64,000 nt of DNA from Nocardioides luteus (GCF_000960475.2 NZ_JZDQ02000025.1:32901-96900); one strand, 5' to 3'. Positions 22,886-31,545 are shown, counted from the stretch's first letter. The notes: a model not told the origin generated them from the sequence alone. Program-made: numbers and translations.

Positions 22886-23278
22886 GTGGCCCAGTTGGAA
22901 GAGCTCACGGTCGAGGAGTCCTGGCGGCTCGCGGCAGACAGTCAGATCTCCCGGATCGGCTGGACCGGTCCGCACGGCCCGGTGGTGCTGCCGGTCAACC
23001 ACGTCGTGCACGACGAGTCGGTCTGGATCCGCACCTCGGCCCACTCCTCGATGGCCGAGCAGGTCGACGAGAGCGCCGTGGCCCTGCTGGTCGACGACCT
23101 CGACCCCGACACCCATGTCGGCTGGTCGGTGCAGTTCAAGGGGCGCGCCGAGATCCTCTACCGCGAGGACCAGATCCCGGAGGTCGTCAAGGACCTGCAC
23201 TCCTGGCCGGCCGGTCCTCGCCCGCTGTGGGTGCGCCTGCACCCCAAGGAGGTCACCGGCCGCCGGCTGGTCGCCTGA
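22886..23278 (+). CDS. PPOX-fold flavin/F420-type oxidoreductase-like protein, short
   Basis: A 130-residue split-barrel protein of the pyridoxamine 5'-phosphate oxidase-like superfamily. The GTG at 22886 has a purine-rich site (GGGGAGGAACGGG) upstream. The core reads RIGWTGPHGPVVLPVNHVVHD, VWIRTSAHSS, ALLVDDLDPDTHVGWSVQFKGRAEIL and KDLHSWPAGPRPLWVRLHPKEVTGRRL, the usual order of strands for nitroimidazole/MSMEG-type PPOX proteins. Cofactor (FMN, F420 or heme) and substrate cannot be told. It is divergent from leuA across a leader region and is not evidently in an operon, being followed by 68 bp and an ABC transporter. Confidence 0.8.
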   Translation: MAQLEELTVEESWRLAADSQISRIGWTGPHGPVVLPVNHVVHDESVWIRTSAHSSMAEQVDESAVALLVDDLDPDTHVGWSVQFKGRAEILYREDQIPEVVKDLHSWPAGPRPLWVRLHPKEVTGRRLVA

Positions 23279-23346
23279 CATTTGTCACCTCACGGTCGTG
23301 AGGAAGGGCCGAGGCGTCGCGGCTGATCCCGGGCCACGCTGGTGGC

Positions 23347-24264
23347 ATGAGCGTTGCCACACCGATCCGCACCACGTCCGCCGTGCGCCTCGACTCCGTC
23401 ACCAAGCACTTCGGTGACGTCGAGGCGGTCCGCGGCGTCGACCTCGACCTCGACCAGGGGGAGGTGGTGGCGTTCCTCGGGCCGAACGGAGCCGGGAAGA
23501 CCACCACGATCGACATGATCCTCGGCCTCACCCGTCCCACGTCCGGCACCGTGCAGGTGCTCGGTCGCAGCCCGCGCGACGCCGTCGCCCACGGCCTCGT
23601 CTCCGCGGTGATGCAAACCGGCGGACTCCTCAAGGACATGACGGTGCGCGAGACCGTGGAGTACACCGCGAGCCTCTTCGCCGACACCATGCCGGTCGAG
23701 GAGGCGCTGCGCGGCGCCGGCATCTCGGAGATCGCCGGCCGCAGGGTCGGCAAGTGCTCCGGCGGTGAGCAGCAGCGGCTCCGCTTCGCGATGGCCCTGC
23801 TCCCCGACCCCGCGCTGCTGCTCCTGGACGAGCCGACCACCGGCATGGACGTCGAGGGGCGGCGTACGTTCTGGAACGCGATCCGTGCGGACGCCGAGCG
23901 CGGACGGACGGTCATGTTCGCCACCCACTATCTCGAGGAGGCCGACCAGTACGCCGACCGGATCGTGCTCATCGCCAAGGGCCGCATCGTGGCCGACGGC
24001 ACCGGGTCGGAGATCCGCGCCCTCGCCGTCGGCCGCACCGTGCGCGCCACGATCGACGGGTTCACCGCCGAGGCCGAGGCGCGCCTGCGCGCCCTCGGCG
24101 GGATCGACGGCCTCGACGTCCGCGGCGAGCAGGTCGTCGTCCACACCAAGGAGAGCGACGCCGTCGCCCGCTTCCTGCTGACCGAGACCGCCGCCCGCGA
24201 CCTCGAGATCACGTCCAAGAACCTCGAGGAAGCCTTCCTCAGCCTGACCGGAGACGACCAGTGA
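23347..24264 (+). CDS. ABC exporter ATP-binding protein
   Basis: ABC-2 type ATPase, 305 residues. Walker A GPNGAGKTT (about 46-54), Q-loop VMQTGG, signature CSGGEQQRL (Cys in place of Leu/Val is tolerated), Walker B LLLLDEPTTGMD and H-loop ATHYLEEADQYADR are all present. The C-terminal ~90 residues form the extra domain typical of DrrA-like and antibiotic/lipid exporters. The four genes 23347-26847 are tightly packed (ATPase, permease, sensor, regulator), the usual layout of a self-regulated efflux system. The stop overlaps the permease start. Confidence 0.92.
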   Translation: MSVATPIRTTSAVRLDSVTKHFGDVEAVRGVDLDLDQGEVVAFLGPNGAGKTTTIDMILGLTRPTSGTVQVLGRSPRDAVAHGLVSAVMQTGGLLKDMTVRETVEYTASLFADTMPVEEALRGAGISEIAGRRVGKCSGGEQQRLRFAMALLPDPALLLLDEPTTGMDVEGRRTFWNAIRADAERGRTVMFATHYLEEADQYADRIVLIAKGRIVADGTGSEIRALAVGRTVRATIDGFTAEAEARLRALGGIDGLDVRGEQVVVHTKESDAVARFLLTETAARDLEITSKNLEEAFLSLTGDDQ

Positions 24265-25064
24265 GCATGACCTCGACGAACCCCGCCGCCCCCGCCCCGG
24301 TGGCCGCCCGCCGCACCCCTCCGCTGGGCGGCTTCAACCTCACGCTGCTGAAGATCGAGCTGCGACGCCTGCTGCGCAACCGGCGCACGGTGATCTTCAC
24401 CCTGATCCTCCCGGCCGGTCTGGCCCTCGCCTTCGGTGGGCAGTCGGGCTGGCAGCAGCCGGCCGGCGAAGGGAACGTCGGGGCGTACATCCTGATCTCG
24501 ATGGCCATGTACGGTGCCGCGCTGACCGCGGCGAGCGTCGGCTCGACGGTGGCGCTGGAGCGCTCGGTCGGCTGGTCGCGACAGCTGCGGCTCACGCCGC
24601 TGAACCCGGTGGCGTACATCCTGACCAAGGCGGTCGTCGCGCTCTCCATGGGCGCGCTCGCGATCCTGACCGTCAACCTGATCGGCATGCTGCAGGGGAA
24701 GGCCGAGATGCCGGTCTCGGTGTGGGTCACGGCCATGGTGGTCACCCTGTTCTGCACCCTCACCTTCGCCGCGCTCGGCGTCTTCGTCGGCTACGTCGTC
24801 CCCGGCGAGAACGCGATGCAGATCCTCGGGCCGGGCCTGGCGCTGCTCTCCTTCCTGGGCGGACTCTTCATCCCGCTGTCGCAATATGCCGACGTGGTGC
24901 GGCACATCGCCTACTGGACCCCGATGTACGGCGTCGCCGAGGTCACCCGTGCGCCGCTGACGCACGACCTGCCCTGGTACGCCGTCGTCAACGCGGTCGC
25001 CTGGTTCCTGATCTTCATCGCCGGCGCCGCCTGGCGGATGAGCAAGGACACGGCGCGGGTCTGA
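24261..25064 (+). CDS. ABC-2 type exporter permease
   Basis: ABC-2 permease, 267 residues, partner of the preceding ATPase. The GTG at 24261 overlaps the ATPase stop (GTGA); an ATG at 24267 is an alternative. Six hydrophobic segments fit the family: about 48-66, 78-100, 118-142, 146-170, 178-200 and 232-255. The N-terminal cytoplasmic coupling region (LLKIELRRLLRNRRTVIFTL) is characteristic. The exported molecule is unknown; drug, bacteriocin or lipid is possible. It is 14 bp from the sensor kinase gene. Confidence 0.88.
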   Translation: MSMTSTNPAAPAPVAARRTPPLGGFNLTLLKIELRRLLRNRRTVIFTLILPAGLALAFGGQSGWQQPAGEGNVGAYILISMAMYGAALTAASVGSTVALERSVGWSRQLRLTPLNPVAYILTKAVVALSMGALAILTVNLIGMLQGKAEMPVSVWVTAMVVTLFCTLTFAALGVFVGYVVPGENAMQILGPGLALLSFLGGLFIPLSQYADVVRHIAYWTPMYGVAEVTRAPLTHDLPWYAVVNAVAWFLIFIAGAAWRMSKDTARV

Positions 25065-25078
25065 CTAACGTGTCCTCC

Positions 25079-26242
25079 ATGAGCATCGACCAGGGGCCGC
25101 AGCTGGCCACCGCGAACAGGCGGTGGACCCTCTTCGGCCCCTGGTTCGCCTTCATCTGGCTCTTCTTCCTGCTCACCCCGCTCCACGTCGGCTGGCAGGC
25201 TCGCGACACCGCCGCGGGCGTGATCGGCATCGTCGCGACCCTCACCTTCGCGGTCGCCTACATGCTGATCTGGGTACGCGCGCGCAGCATGCTCCGGCTC
25301 GTCGAAGAGCCACCGCTGCGCTTCGTGGCGCCCTACCTCGCCCTGCTCGGCCTGCTCGCCGCGGTCATGATCGCCACCCTCGGTGAGGGCGGTGTCGCCG
25401 GCCTGGTCTACCTCGCGGTCGCCTGCGTGATGACGCTGTCGGCCCCGGCGGTCTACGTCGCGATCGCCTGCCTCGCGGTCGGCGTCGGGCTCACCGGACT
25501 GGTTCCGGGGTGGGACTCGCAGATCGGCACCGCGTTCGCGGTCTGCGCCGCATCGGCGGCGATGCTCGGCGTACGGTCGGTGATGCGGCGCAACGTCGCC
25601 CTCATCGGCGCCCAGCACGAGAACACCCGGCTGGCGCTGGCCGACGAACGCAACCGGTTCGCCCGCGACCTGCACGACATCCTCGGCCACTCCCTCACCG
25701 TCATCACGGTCAAGGCCGAGCTGGCCCAGCGCCTGGTCGACGTCGCGCCGGACCGGGCCAAGCAGGAGCTCGCCGACCTGGAGCGGCTCTCCCGTGACGC
25801 GCTCGCCGACGTACGCCGCGCGGTCGAGGGCTACCGCGAGCTGACCCTGCCGGGCGAGCTCGCCCGTGCCCGGGCGGCGCTGGAGGCCGCCGGCATCGAC
25901 CCGGTGCTTCCGCAGTCGACCGACGAGGTGCCGTCCGGGCTGCGTGAGCTCTTCGCCTGGACCATCCGGGAGGGCGTCACCAACGTGATCCGGCACTCCG
26001 GTGCCCACCGCTGCGAGATCGTGCTCACCGCGACGTCGGTGACCGTCCGCGACGACGGCCAGGCGGCCGGCGGGACCACCGCCGGGACCACCGCCGGGTC
26101 CGGTCTGACCGGCCTGCGCGAGCGCGCCGCGGCCATGGGCGCGGTGCTGACCACCCGCACGGGCTCCGGCTTCGAGCTGGTCATGTCCGCGGACCTGGCC
26201 ACCACCACCGCCGCCACCGCCGACACGGAGGTCCTCTCGTGA
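25079..26242 (+). CDS. DesK-like sensor histidine kinase
   Basis: A 387-residue membrane histidine kinase of the HisKA_3 (NarL-partner) class. Five or so helices span residues 18-165. The dimerisation box ERNRFARDLHDILGHSLTVIT carries the phospho-acceptor His199. The ATPase domain (about 285-375) retains an N-box (IREGVTNVIRHSGAH) and G-box (GSGLTGLRERAAAMG), with a short GT-repeat (GGTTAGTTAGS) just before it. The ATG at 25079 is chosen; a GTG at 25070 is possible. The cognate regulator follows with overlapping codons, and the target is most likely the ABC exporter upstream. Confidence 0.92.
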   Translation: MSIDQGPQLATANRRWTLFGPWFAFIWLFFLLTPLHVGWQARDTAAGVIGIVATLTFAVAYMLIWVRARSMLRLVEEPPLRFVAPYLALLGLLAAVMIATLGEGGVAGLVYLAVACVMTLSAPAVYVAIACLAVGVGLTGLVPGWDSQIGTAFAVCAASAAMLGVRSVMRRNVALIGAQHENTRLALADERNRFARDLHDILGHSLTVITVKAELAQRLVDVAPDRAKQELADLERLSRDALADVRRAVEGYRELTLPGELARARAALEAAGIDPVLPQSTDEVPSGLRELFAWTIREGVTNVIRHSGAHRCEIVLTATSVTVRDDGQAAGGTTAGTTAGSGLTGLRERAAAMGAVLTTRTGSGFELVMSADLATTTAATADTEVLS

Positions 26243-26847
26243 CGATCAGGCTGCTCCTCGCCGACGACCAGGCGCTCGTCCGCGGAGCCCTCTCGGCCCT
26301 CCTCGGCCTCGAGCCCGACCTCGAGGTCGTCGCGGAGGTCGGCAGCGGGTCCGAGGTCGTGCCGGCCGTGCTGGAGCACCGTCCCGACGTGGCGCTGCTC
26401 GATGTGGAGATGCCCGGCCTCGACGGCATCTCCGCGACCGCCGAGGTGCGTCGTACGACGCCGGCGACACGGGTGCTGATCGTGACCACCTTCGGCCGTC
26501 CCGGCTATCTGCGCCGGGCGCTGCAGGCCGGTGCCTCCGGCTTCGTCGTCAAGGACACCCCGGCCGCACAGCTCGCCGACGCCGTACGCCGGGTGCACCA
26601 GGGGCTGCGCGTCGTCGATCCCCAGCTCGCCACCGACTCCCTCGTCGCCGGCGAGTCGCCGTTGAGCCAGCGCGAGACCGAGGTGCTCCGTGCCGCGCGC
26701 GACGGCTCGCCCGTCGCCGCGATCGCCGCCCGGCTCGTCCTCTCCGAGGGCACCGTGCGCAACCATCTCTCCGCCGCGATCGGCAAGACCGGCGCCGCCA
26801 ACCGCACCGAGGCCGTGCTGACGGCCGACAACAATGGTTGGCTGTGA
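26239..26847 (+). CDS. NarL/LuxR-family response regulator
   Basis: A 202-residue two-domain regulator. The receiver (1-120) has the acidic pair DD at 9-10, phospho-acceptor Asp55 (VALLDVEMPGLDG), Thr in VTTFGRPGYL, and Lys in FVVKDTPAAQ. The LuxR helix-turn-helix (about 140-200) reads LSQRETEVLRAARDGSPVA and LSEGTVRNHLSAAIGKTGA. It starts with GTG at 26239, overlapping the kinase stop by 4 bp. Together with the kinase it forms a DesK/DesR-like pair, probably controlling the exporter. Confidence 0.93.
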   Translation: MTIRLLLADDQALVRGALSALLGLEPDLEVVAEVGSGSEVVPAVLEHRPDVALLDVEMPGLDGISATAEVRRTTPATRVLIVTTFGRPGYLRRALQAGASGFVVKDTPAAQLADAVRRVHQGLRVVDPQLATDSLVAGESPLSQRETEVLRAARDGSPVAAIAARLVLSEGTVRNHLSAAIGKTGAANRTEAVLTADNNGWL

Positions 26848-26849
26848 CC

Positions 26850-27347
26850 ATGGCCAGGCTGCTGATCGTCCACCACTCCCCGACCCGCTCCTTGCAGCGG
26901 CTGACCGATGCGGTGGTCTCCGGTGCCGGGGATCCTGAGATCGAGGGTGTCGAGGTCGTCGTCCGCCCCGCCCTGGAGGCGAGTGCCGAGGACGTCCTGG
27001 CCGCCGACGGCTACGTCCTCGGCACGAGCGCCAACTTCGGCTACATGTCGGGTGCGCTGAAGCACTTCTTCGACTCGACCTTCCTGGCGGTGGGCGGCGC
27101 GCTCGACCCGTCCGGCGGTGCCGGCCCCGAAGGCTCAGCGGCCGGCGCGACCGCCAAGCGCCCCTACGGCCTCTACGTCCACGGCCGCTACGACACCACC
27201 GGCGCGATCCGCTCGGTGCAGTCCATCGTCGGCGCGCTGGGGTGGGCCCAGGCCTACGACATCCTCGACGTGCTGGGAGACGTCGAGGACGCGCATGTCG
27301 AGGCGGCGTACGAGCTGGGAGCCACGCTCGCGGCCGTCCTCGCCTGA
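26850..27347 (+). CDS. Flavodoxin-fold protein (WrbA/NADPH-dependent FMN reductase-like)
   Basis: A 165-residue flavodoxin-like protein. The start is taken as ATG at 26850, just after the regulator's stop; a GTG at 26844 is possible. The first strand and loop (MARLLIVHHSPTRSLQRLTDAV) form the FMN-phosphate site. YVLGTSANFGYMSGALKHFFDSTF (about residues 54-77) resembles the second FMN loop of WrbA/NQO-type proteins. The glycine/alanine-rich insertion near residues 86-103 is unusual. It probably transfers electrons to quinones or other small acceptors (inference). It is on the same strand as the two-component genes with a 2-bp gap, so co-expression is likely. Confidence 0.85.
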   Translation: MARLLIVHHSPTRSLQRLTDAVVSGAGDPEIEGVEVVVRPALEASAEDVLAADGYVLGTSANFGYMSGALKHFFDSTFLAVGGALDPSGGAGPEGSAAGATAKRPYGLYVHGRYDTTGAIRSVQSIVGALGWAQAYDILDVLGDVEDAHVEAAYELGATLAAVLA

Positions 27348-27394
27348 TCTGTGCTTTCGGCCCGCTCATGGATGCGCCAGTAGAGTCGACCCCC

Positions 27395-28228
27395 GTGATC
27401 GGCCCTACCCCCAGACGTATGACGTCGTTGTCCTTCGTGATCGTGGTGCTCGCCGCTCTCGCGCTCAGCGGGTGCGGCAGTGATCGTGAGGCTGCCAAGG
27501 GCGAGGACCCGAAGCAGGTGGACTCGACCGCGCTGCCCGAGGTCGGCAAGTGCCGCAACCTCTCCCACGAGGACGTCGCCGAGGCCTACAACTTCGGCAA
27601 GTACGTCCCCTGCGACGAGCCGCACAACGCCGAGACCTTCGGCGCCGGACCGCTCCCCGACGAGTTCAAGGACGCCGAGTACGGCGACGAGAAGGTCAAC
27701 GAGTGGGCCTTCAGCCAGTGCCGCAAGCTGCTGGAGAAGTACGTCGGCTCCGACCAGAGCCTGCTGATGCGCTCGATGCTCTCCCACGTCTACTTCGGGC
27801 CCTCGGAGAAGGCCTGGGACGAGGGCGCGCGCTGGATCCGCTGCGACGTGGTCGGCGGCGGTCAGCAGGGCGCGGAGTACGTCGACCTGCCGACCACCAC
27901 CCGCAACCTGCTCAAGGTCAAGAAGGTCGAGGACATCGAGGACCGCTGGATGGTGTGCGCGTCGGGCAAGACCGTCGCCTCCCCGAAGGTCCCCTGCTCC
28001 GAGCCGCACCAGATGCGTGCCGTGACGACCATCAAGCTGGGCGAGGACAAGACCAAGTTCCTCGGCGTCGCGGAGTCCAAGAAGAAGGCCCTGCAGTACT
28101 GCAAGGGCTCGGTCCAGGCCTGGTTGGGTTACCCGGAAAGCTTCGACTACGGGTACACATGGTTCGGAGAGAAGGAGTGGAACGCCGGCAACCGCTGGGC
28201 GGTCTGCTGGGCGGTGACCGAGGAGTGA
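27395..28228 (+). CDS. Septum-formation-family lipoprotein, copy 1
   Basis: A lipoprotein of 277 residues. The GTG at 27395 is chosen because it opens a signal with a basic start (TPRR), a hydrophobic core and the lipobox ALSGC, so the Cys at about residue 28 is lipidated. The mature part has six further conserved cysteines in pairs (GKCRNL, YVPCDEPHN, SQCRKL, IRCDVV, VPCSEPHQ and YCKGS), with a late VCWAVTEE. The repeated pattern C-x-E-P-H seen twice indicates a duplicated domain of the actinobacterial septum-formation/DUF4190-associated type. It is followed by a paralogue 2 bp downstream; the pair probably acts together at the cell surface. Function is unproven. Confidence 0.72.
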   Translation: MIGPTPRRMTSLSFVIVVLAALALSGCGSDREAAKGEDPKQVDSTALPEVGKCRNLSHEDVAEAYNFGKYVPCDEPHNAETFGAGPLPDEFKDAEYGDEKVNEWAFSQCRKLLEKYVGSDQSLLMRSMLSHVYFGPSEKAWDEGARWIRCDVVGGGQQGAEYVDLPTTTRNLLKVKKVEDIEDRWMVCASGKTVASPKVPCSEPHQMRAVTTIKLGEDKTKFLGVAESKKKALQYCKGSVQAWLGYPESFDYGYTWFGEKEWNAGNRWAVCWAVTEE

Positions 28229-28230
28229 GC

Positions 28231-29049
28231 ATGGTGTCGAACAAGCTGTGGGGGGCTGTTGTCGTCGTCGGAGCCATGGCCCTCGCGGGCTGTGGTGGGG
28301 GCGAGCCCGAGTCCGCGCCGTCGCCGTCCTCGGCGCCTCCCTCCCCCTCCGCCTCGCCGGCCCCCTCCCCCAAGGAGGGCACCTGCTACAACCTCACCTA
28401 CGACGAGGCCCTGGCCCCGACGGCCGGCGGCAAGGCGGTGACCTGCAAGGGCAAGCACACCACCCAGACGTACGCCGTGGGCCGGCTGAGGAACGTCGTC
28501 GACGGCCACCTCCTCGCCGTCGACTCCGAGCAGGTCGCGGCGCAGGTCGCGGAGGCGTGCCCCAACAAGGTCACCCGGTATCTCGGCGGCAACGCCGACG
28601 ACCTGCGGCTCTCGATGCTGCGCCCGGTCTGGTTCACGCCCACGATCAAGGAGTCCGAGGCCGGCGCCAACTGGTTCCGCTGCGACGTCATCGGCATCGC
28701 CGGCCCGAAGGCCCTGATGACGCTCAAGGGCAACATGAAGGGCGTCCTGGGCAGCTCCCGGACCGCCGAGCCGTTCCGGATGTGCGGCACCGACTCACCG
28801 AAGTCCAACGCCTTCAAGCGCGTCCCGTGCTCCCTCAAGCACAGCTGGCGGGCGCTGTCGGTCATCGACCTCGGCTCCGGCAAGTACCCCGGCGAGTCGA
28901 AGGTCAACAACGCCGGCGCCGAGGACTGCAAGGCCGCTGCCGCCGAGGTCGCCGACGACCCGCTCAAGTACGAGTGGTCATGGGAGTTCCCCAGCGCTGA
29001 GCAGTGGCAGAACGGGCAGTCGTACGGGATCTGCTGGGCGCCGAGTTGA
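28231..29049 (+). CDS. Septum-formation-family lipoprotein, copy 2
   Basis: A 272-residue lipoprotein, paralogue of the gene just upstream. The ATG at 28231 starts a signal MVSNKLWGAVVVVGAMALAG ending at Cys21. A low-complexity Ser/Pro linker (about residues 27-47) then leads to the domain. The same order of cysteines as in copy 1 is readable (GTCYNL, VTCKGKH, EACPNK, FRCDVI, RMCGTD, VPCSLKH, EDCKAA) and the same ending (YGICWAPS). Differences include a Lys-His in place of the Glu-Pro-His motif, so the copies have diverged. The stop lies 10 bp before a run of hairpins that probably end the transcript. Confidence 0.72.
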   Translation: MVSNKLWGAVVVVGAMALAGCGGGEPESAPSPSSAPPSPSASPAPSPKEGTCYNLTYDEALAPTAGGKAVTCKGKHTTQTYAVGRLRNVVDGHLLAVDSEQVAAQVAEACPNKVTRYLGGNADDLRLSMLRPVWFTPTIKESEAGANWFRCDVIGIAGPKALMTLKGNMKGVLGSSRTAEPFRMCGTDSPKSNAFKRVPCSLKHSWRALSVIDLGSGKYPGESKVNNAGAEDCKAAAAEVADDPLKYEWSWEFPSAEQWQNGQSYGICWAPS

Positions 29050-29059
29050 TCGGGCCGTT

Positions 29060-29148
29060 GGAATACCCGGTCAACCGGGTATTCCTGCACTTCTCAGGCA
29101 TTGCAACACCCGAGAAGTGCAGGAAACACCTGAGCGCTGTGACAGGTG
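29060..29148. terminator. Three consecutive hairpins between convergent genes
   Basis: Three stems occupy the gap: GGAATACCCGG/CCGGGTATTCC (29060-29070 and 29075-29085), then TCCTGCACTTCTC/GAGAAGTGCAGGA (29083-29095 and 29112-29124), then CACCTG/CAGGTG (about 29127-29148). The first two share 3 bp. They lie between the lipoprotein stop and the era stop and probably form a two-way terminator; an unusually elaborate one for 110 bp. Confidence 0.7.
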
Positions 29149-29161
29149 AGACCCCTGGGGA

Positions 29162-30100
29162 TCAGAAGCCCAGCTTGCGCAGCTGACGCGGGTCCCGCTG
29201 CCAGTCCTTGGCGATCTTGACGTGCAGGTCGAGGTAGACCGGCATGCCGAGCAGCTCCTTGATCTGCAGGCGGGCGCGCTGGCCGACGTCCTTGAGCCGT
29301 GAGCCCTTGTGGCCGATCACGATGCCCTTCTGGGAGTCGCGCTCGACGTAGAGGAAGGCGTGGATGTCCATCAGCGGCTTGTTCTCCGGGCGGTCCTCGC
29401 GCAGCCGCATCTCCTCGACGACGACGGCGATGGAGTGCGGGAGCTCGTCGCGTACGCCCTCGAGGGCTGCCTCGCGGATGAGCTCGGCGACGATGATCTC
29501 CTCGGGAGAGTCGGTGAGCTCGCCGTCCGGGTAGAGCGGCGGGCCCTCGGGGAGGAGCTTGATGAGGAGCTCGGCGAGTAGGTCGACCTGGTCGCCGGCC
29601 ACGCTCGAGACGGGCACGATCTCGGCCCACTCGATGCCGAGGTCCTGGCCCAGGGCCTGGATCGACATCAGGTGCTCGCCGATCTGCTCGGGGGTGGCGA
29701 GGTCGGTCTTGGTGGCGACCGCGACCCGCTTGATGCCCTTCTTGAGCTTGTTGGCGTTCTCCGCGATCCGGCGGTCACCGGGGCCGATCTTCTCGTTGCA
29801 CGGGAAGCAGATCGCGACCACGTCGACCTCGGTCCAGGTGGCCTCGACCAGGTCGTTGAGCCGCTCACCGAGCAGGGTGCGCGGCCGGTGGATGCCGGGG
29901 GTGTCGACCAGGATCAGCTGACCGTCGGGGCGGTGGACGATGCCCTTGACCACGGTGCGGGTGGTCTGCGGCTTGTCGGAGGTGATCGCCACCTTGGTGC
30001 CGACCAGCGCGTTGGTCAGGGTCGACTTGCCCGCGTTGGGACGTCCCACGAACGACACGAAGCCGCTCCGGAAAGCTGGCTGGATCTCCGGCTCGGTCAC
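29162..30100 (-). CDS. era: GTPase Era
   Basis: Era, 312 residues, a GTP-binding protein needed for 16S rRNA maturation and small-subunit assembly. G1 is GRPNAGKS at residues 19-26, G3 is VDTPGIHRP, and G4 is TKTD (variant of NKxD). The C-terminal KH domain carries IVIGHKGSRLKDVGQRARLQI. The GTG at 30100 opens the family text (VTEPEIQPAFRSGFVSFVG) and overlaps the upstream gene's stop by 3 bp (GTGA). The flanking order with the recO/uppS and corC/ybeY blocks is the usual actinobacterial order, here with insertions. Confidence 0.95.
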   Translation of the reverse strand: MTEPEIQPAFRSGFVSFVGRPNAGKSTLTNALVGTKVAITSDKPQTTRTVVKGIVHRPDGQLILVDTPGIHRPRTLLGERLNDLVEATWTEVDVVAICFPCNEKIGPGDRRIAENANKLKKGIKRVAVATKTDLATPEQIGEHLMSIQALGQDLGIEWAEIVPVSSVAGDQVDLLAELLIKLLPEGPPLYPDGELTDSPEEIIVAELIREAALEGVRDELPHSIAVVVEEMRLREDRPENKPLMDIHAFLYVERDSQKGIVIGHKGSRLKDVGQRARLQIKELLGMPVYLDLHVKIAKDWQRDPRQLRKLGF

Positions 30101-30876
30101 TGCTGCTCCTGCTGCTCGTCGTATCGCTGCCAGATCTGCTCGTCGGTGAGCCCCTGGGCCTTGCCCTCGCGCCAGACCGGTCCGGGATCGACCGCGCGCG
30201 GCTGCCGCTTCTGGCCGCCGCCGCGCCAGTAGCCCATCACGTCGTAGGCGTGGGAGTCGAGCTTCCGCTCGCGCATCAGATGCTTGCGGATCGCCCGCAT
30301 CTGCGACGACTCCCCGGCCATCCAGAAGTAGCCGTCGCCGGCAGGCCACTCGATCTTCTCCACGGCCGCGGCCAGGTCTGAGGAGGTCTCCGAGGGCGGC
30401 GTGGACCAGGTCACCTCGGCGGTGTCGGGAAGGTAGCCGGGCAGGTCGTCGGGGGTCTCGGCCCAGATCCGCGTCGGCAGCGTCGTGGTCTCGGCGATGC
30501 GTGCCATGGCCGGCATCGCGGTCAGATCGCCGACCAGCAGCAGCCACTGCGCGCCGTCGGGTGCGGCGTAGGAGCCCTTGGGCTCGGTGATCGTGACCGT
30601 CTGACCCACCGGGTCGAGGCGGGTGGCCCACTCCGTCACCAGGCCGACGTCGTGGACGACGACATCGAGGGTCAGCTCACCATCCTGCCAGGAACGCACG
30701 GTGTAGTAGCGCGACTGGAACTGCCCCGGCACGATCAGCCCGACCCACTCGTCGGGGATCCCGGTCGACTCGAACCCGGCCAGGCCGGGACCGCCGAGCA
30801 CCAGACGGACCAGGTGGGGCGTGATCTGCTCGCGCCGCAGCACCTCCGCGGCGTACTGCTGGGCCTTGACACTCAT
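30097..30876 (-). CDS. Siderophore-interacting protein (FAD ferric-siderophore reductase-like)
   Basis: A 259-residue ViuB/SIP-family reductase that frees iron from ferric siderophores using FAD and NAD(P)H. The FAD motif RYYTVRSW lies at about residues 55-62, with the isoalloxazine/phosphate motif further on. The NAD domain has LLVGDLTAMPAMARI (about 113-127) and ends with GYFWMAGESSQMRAIRKHL and YWRGG. The ATG at 30876 is preferred. It overlaps era by 4 bp, an unusual partner. A divergent PPOX gene starts 135 bp away; no clear iron box was found in that gap. Confidence 0.9.
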   Translation of the reverse strand: MSVKAQQYAAEVLRREQITPHLVRLVLGGPGLAGFESTGIPDEWVGLIVPGQFQSRYYTVRSWQDGELTLDVVVHDVGLVTEWATRLDPVGQTVTITEPKGSYAAPDGAQWLLLVGDLTAMPAMARIAETTTLPTRIWAETPDDLPGYLPDTAEVTWSTPPSETSSDLAAAVEKIEWPAGDGYFWMAGESSQMRAIRKHLMRERKLDSHAYDVMGYWRGGGQKRQPRAVDPGPVWREGKAQGLTDEQIWQRYDEQQEQQ

Positions 30877-31011
30877 CGGATCAAGGTTATCCGCGCCGGG
30901 CTCCCCTGCCCGCATCAGCGCACAGTCGTTCCACCGTCGATCGTTGTCGATATGGGCGTGACTCGTTCGTGGAGCAGGTGAATAGTCCTGTCCAGTCGAA
31001 GGAGACAGCTC

Positions 31012-31545
31012 ATGGAGACCTACAACCTTGCCGAGATGTACGACGCTCCGCCGATGTCCTGGGAGGAGGTGACCAGGCGGCTGGAGGCCGGGTTCGACCA
31101 GGGCCCCGGGTCGCAGGAGGGCGAGCCCGGGCGCTACACGACCTGGGTCAGCACGATCAACGCCGACGGCGGCCCGCACGTGAACGCAGTCGGCGCGATC
31201 TGGTTCGACGGCGCCTTCCACCTCGTCACCGGGCCGAGGACCCGCCGCGGCCGCAACCTGGCGCGCGACCCGCGCTGTGCCGTCTCGTTGTCGGTGCGCG
31301 AGTTCGACCTGGTCGTCGAGGGCAGCGCCACCCGCGTGCTGGGCGAAGAGCTCGCCCGGGTGGCGAAGCGCTACCACGACGAGGGCTGGCCGGCCGAGGT
31401 CGACGGGTCCGGCGACGCGCTGACCGCACCCTTCAACGCCCAGAGCGCCGGCCCCGCGCCCTGGCACGTGCACCGCCTCGAGGCCACCTCGGCGCACGCG
31501 GTCCAGTGCGTCGAGCCGTACGCCGCGACCCGGTGGAGGTTCTGA
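31012..31545 (+). CDS. PPOX-fold flavin-dependent protein
   Basis: A 177-residue split-barrel protein of the pyridoxamine 5'-phosphate oxidase-like superfamily. The ATG at 31012 follows a GAAGGAGA site. The fold strands are readable: TTWVSTINADGGPHVNAVGAIW (about 43-64), FHLVTGPRTRRGRNLARDPRCAVSLS and EFDLVVEGSATRVLGEELARVAKRY. The basic PRTRRGRNLARDPR stretch is the expected flavin-phosphate site. The substrate is unknown; a role in oxidising small molecules is assumed. It precedes a glyoxalase-like gene by 1 bp, and both may be one transcript. Confidence 0.8.
   Translation: METYNLAEMYDAPPMSWEEVTRRLEAGFDQGPGSQEGEPGRYTTWVSTINADGGPHVNAVGAIWFDGAFHLVTGPRTRRGRNLARDPRCAVSLSVREFDLVVEGSATRVLGEELARVAKRYHDEGWPAEVDGSGDALTAPFNAQSAGPAPWHVHRLEATSAHAVQCVEPYAATRWRF

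Noticed and set aside
30877..31011. Iron box for the siderophore-interacting protein
   Set aside because: Only a weak half-site (AAGGTTAT) was seen; it does not reach the consensus well enough to claim.
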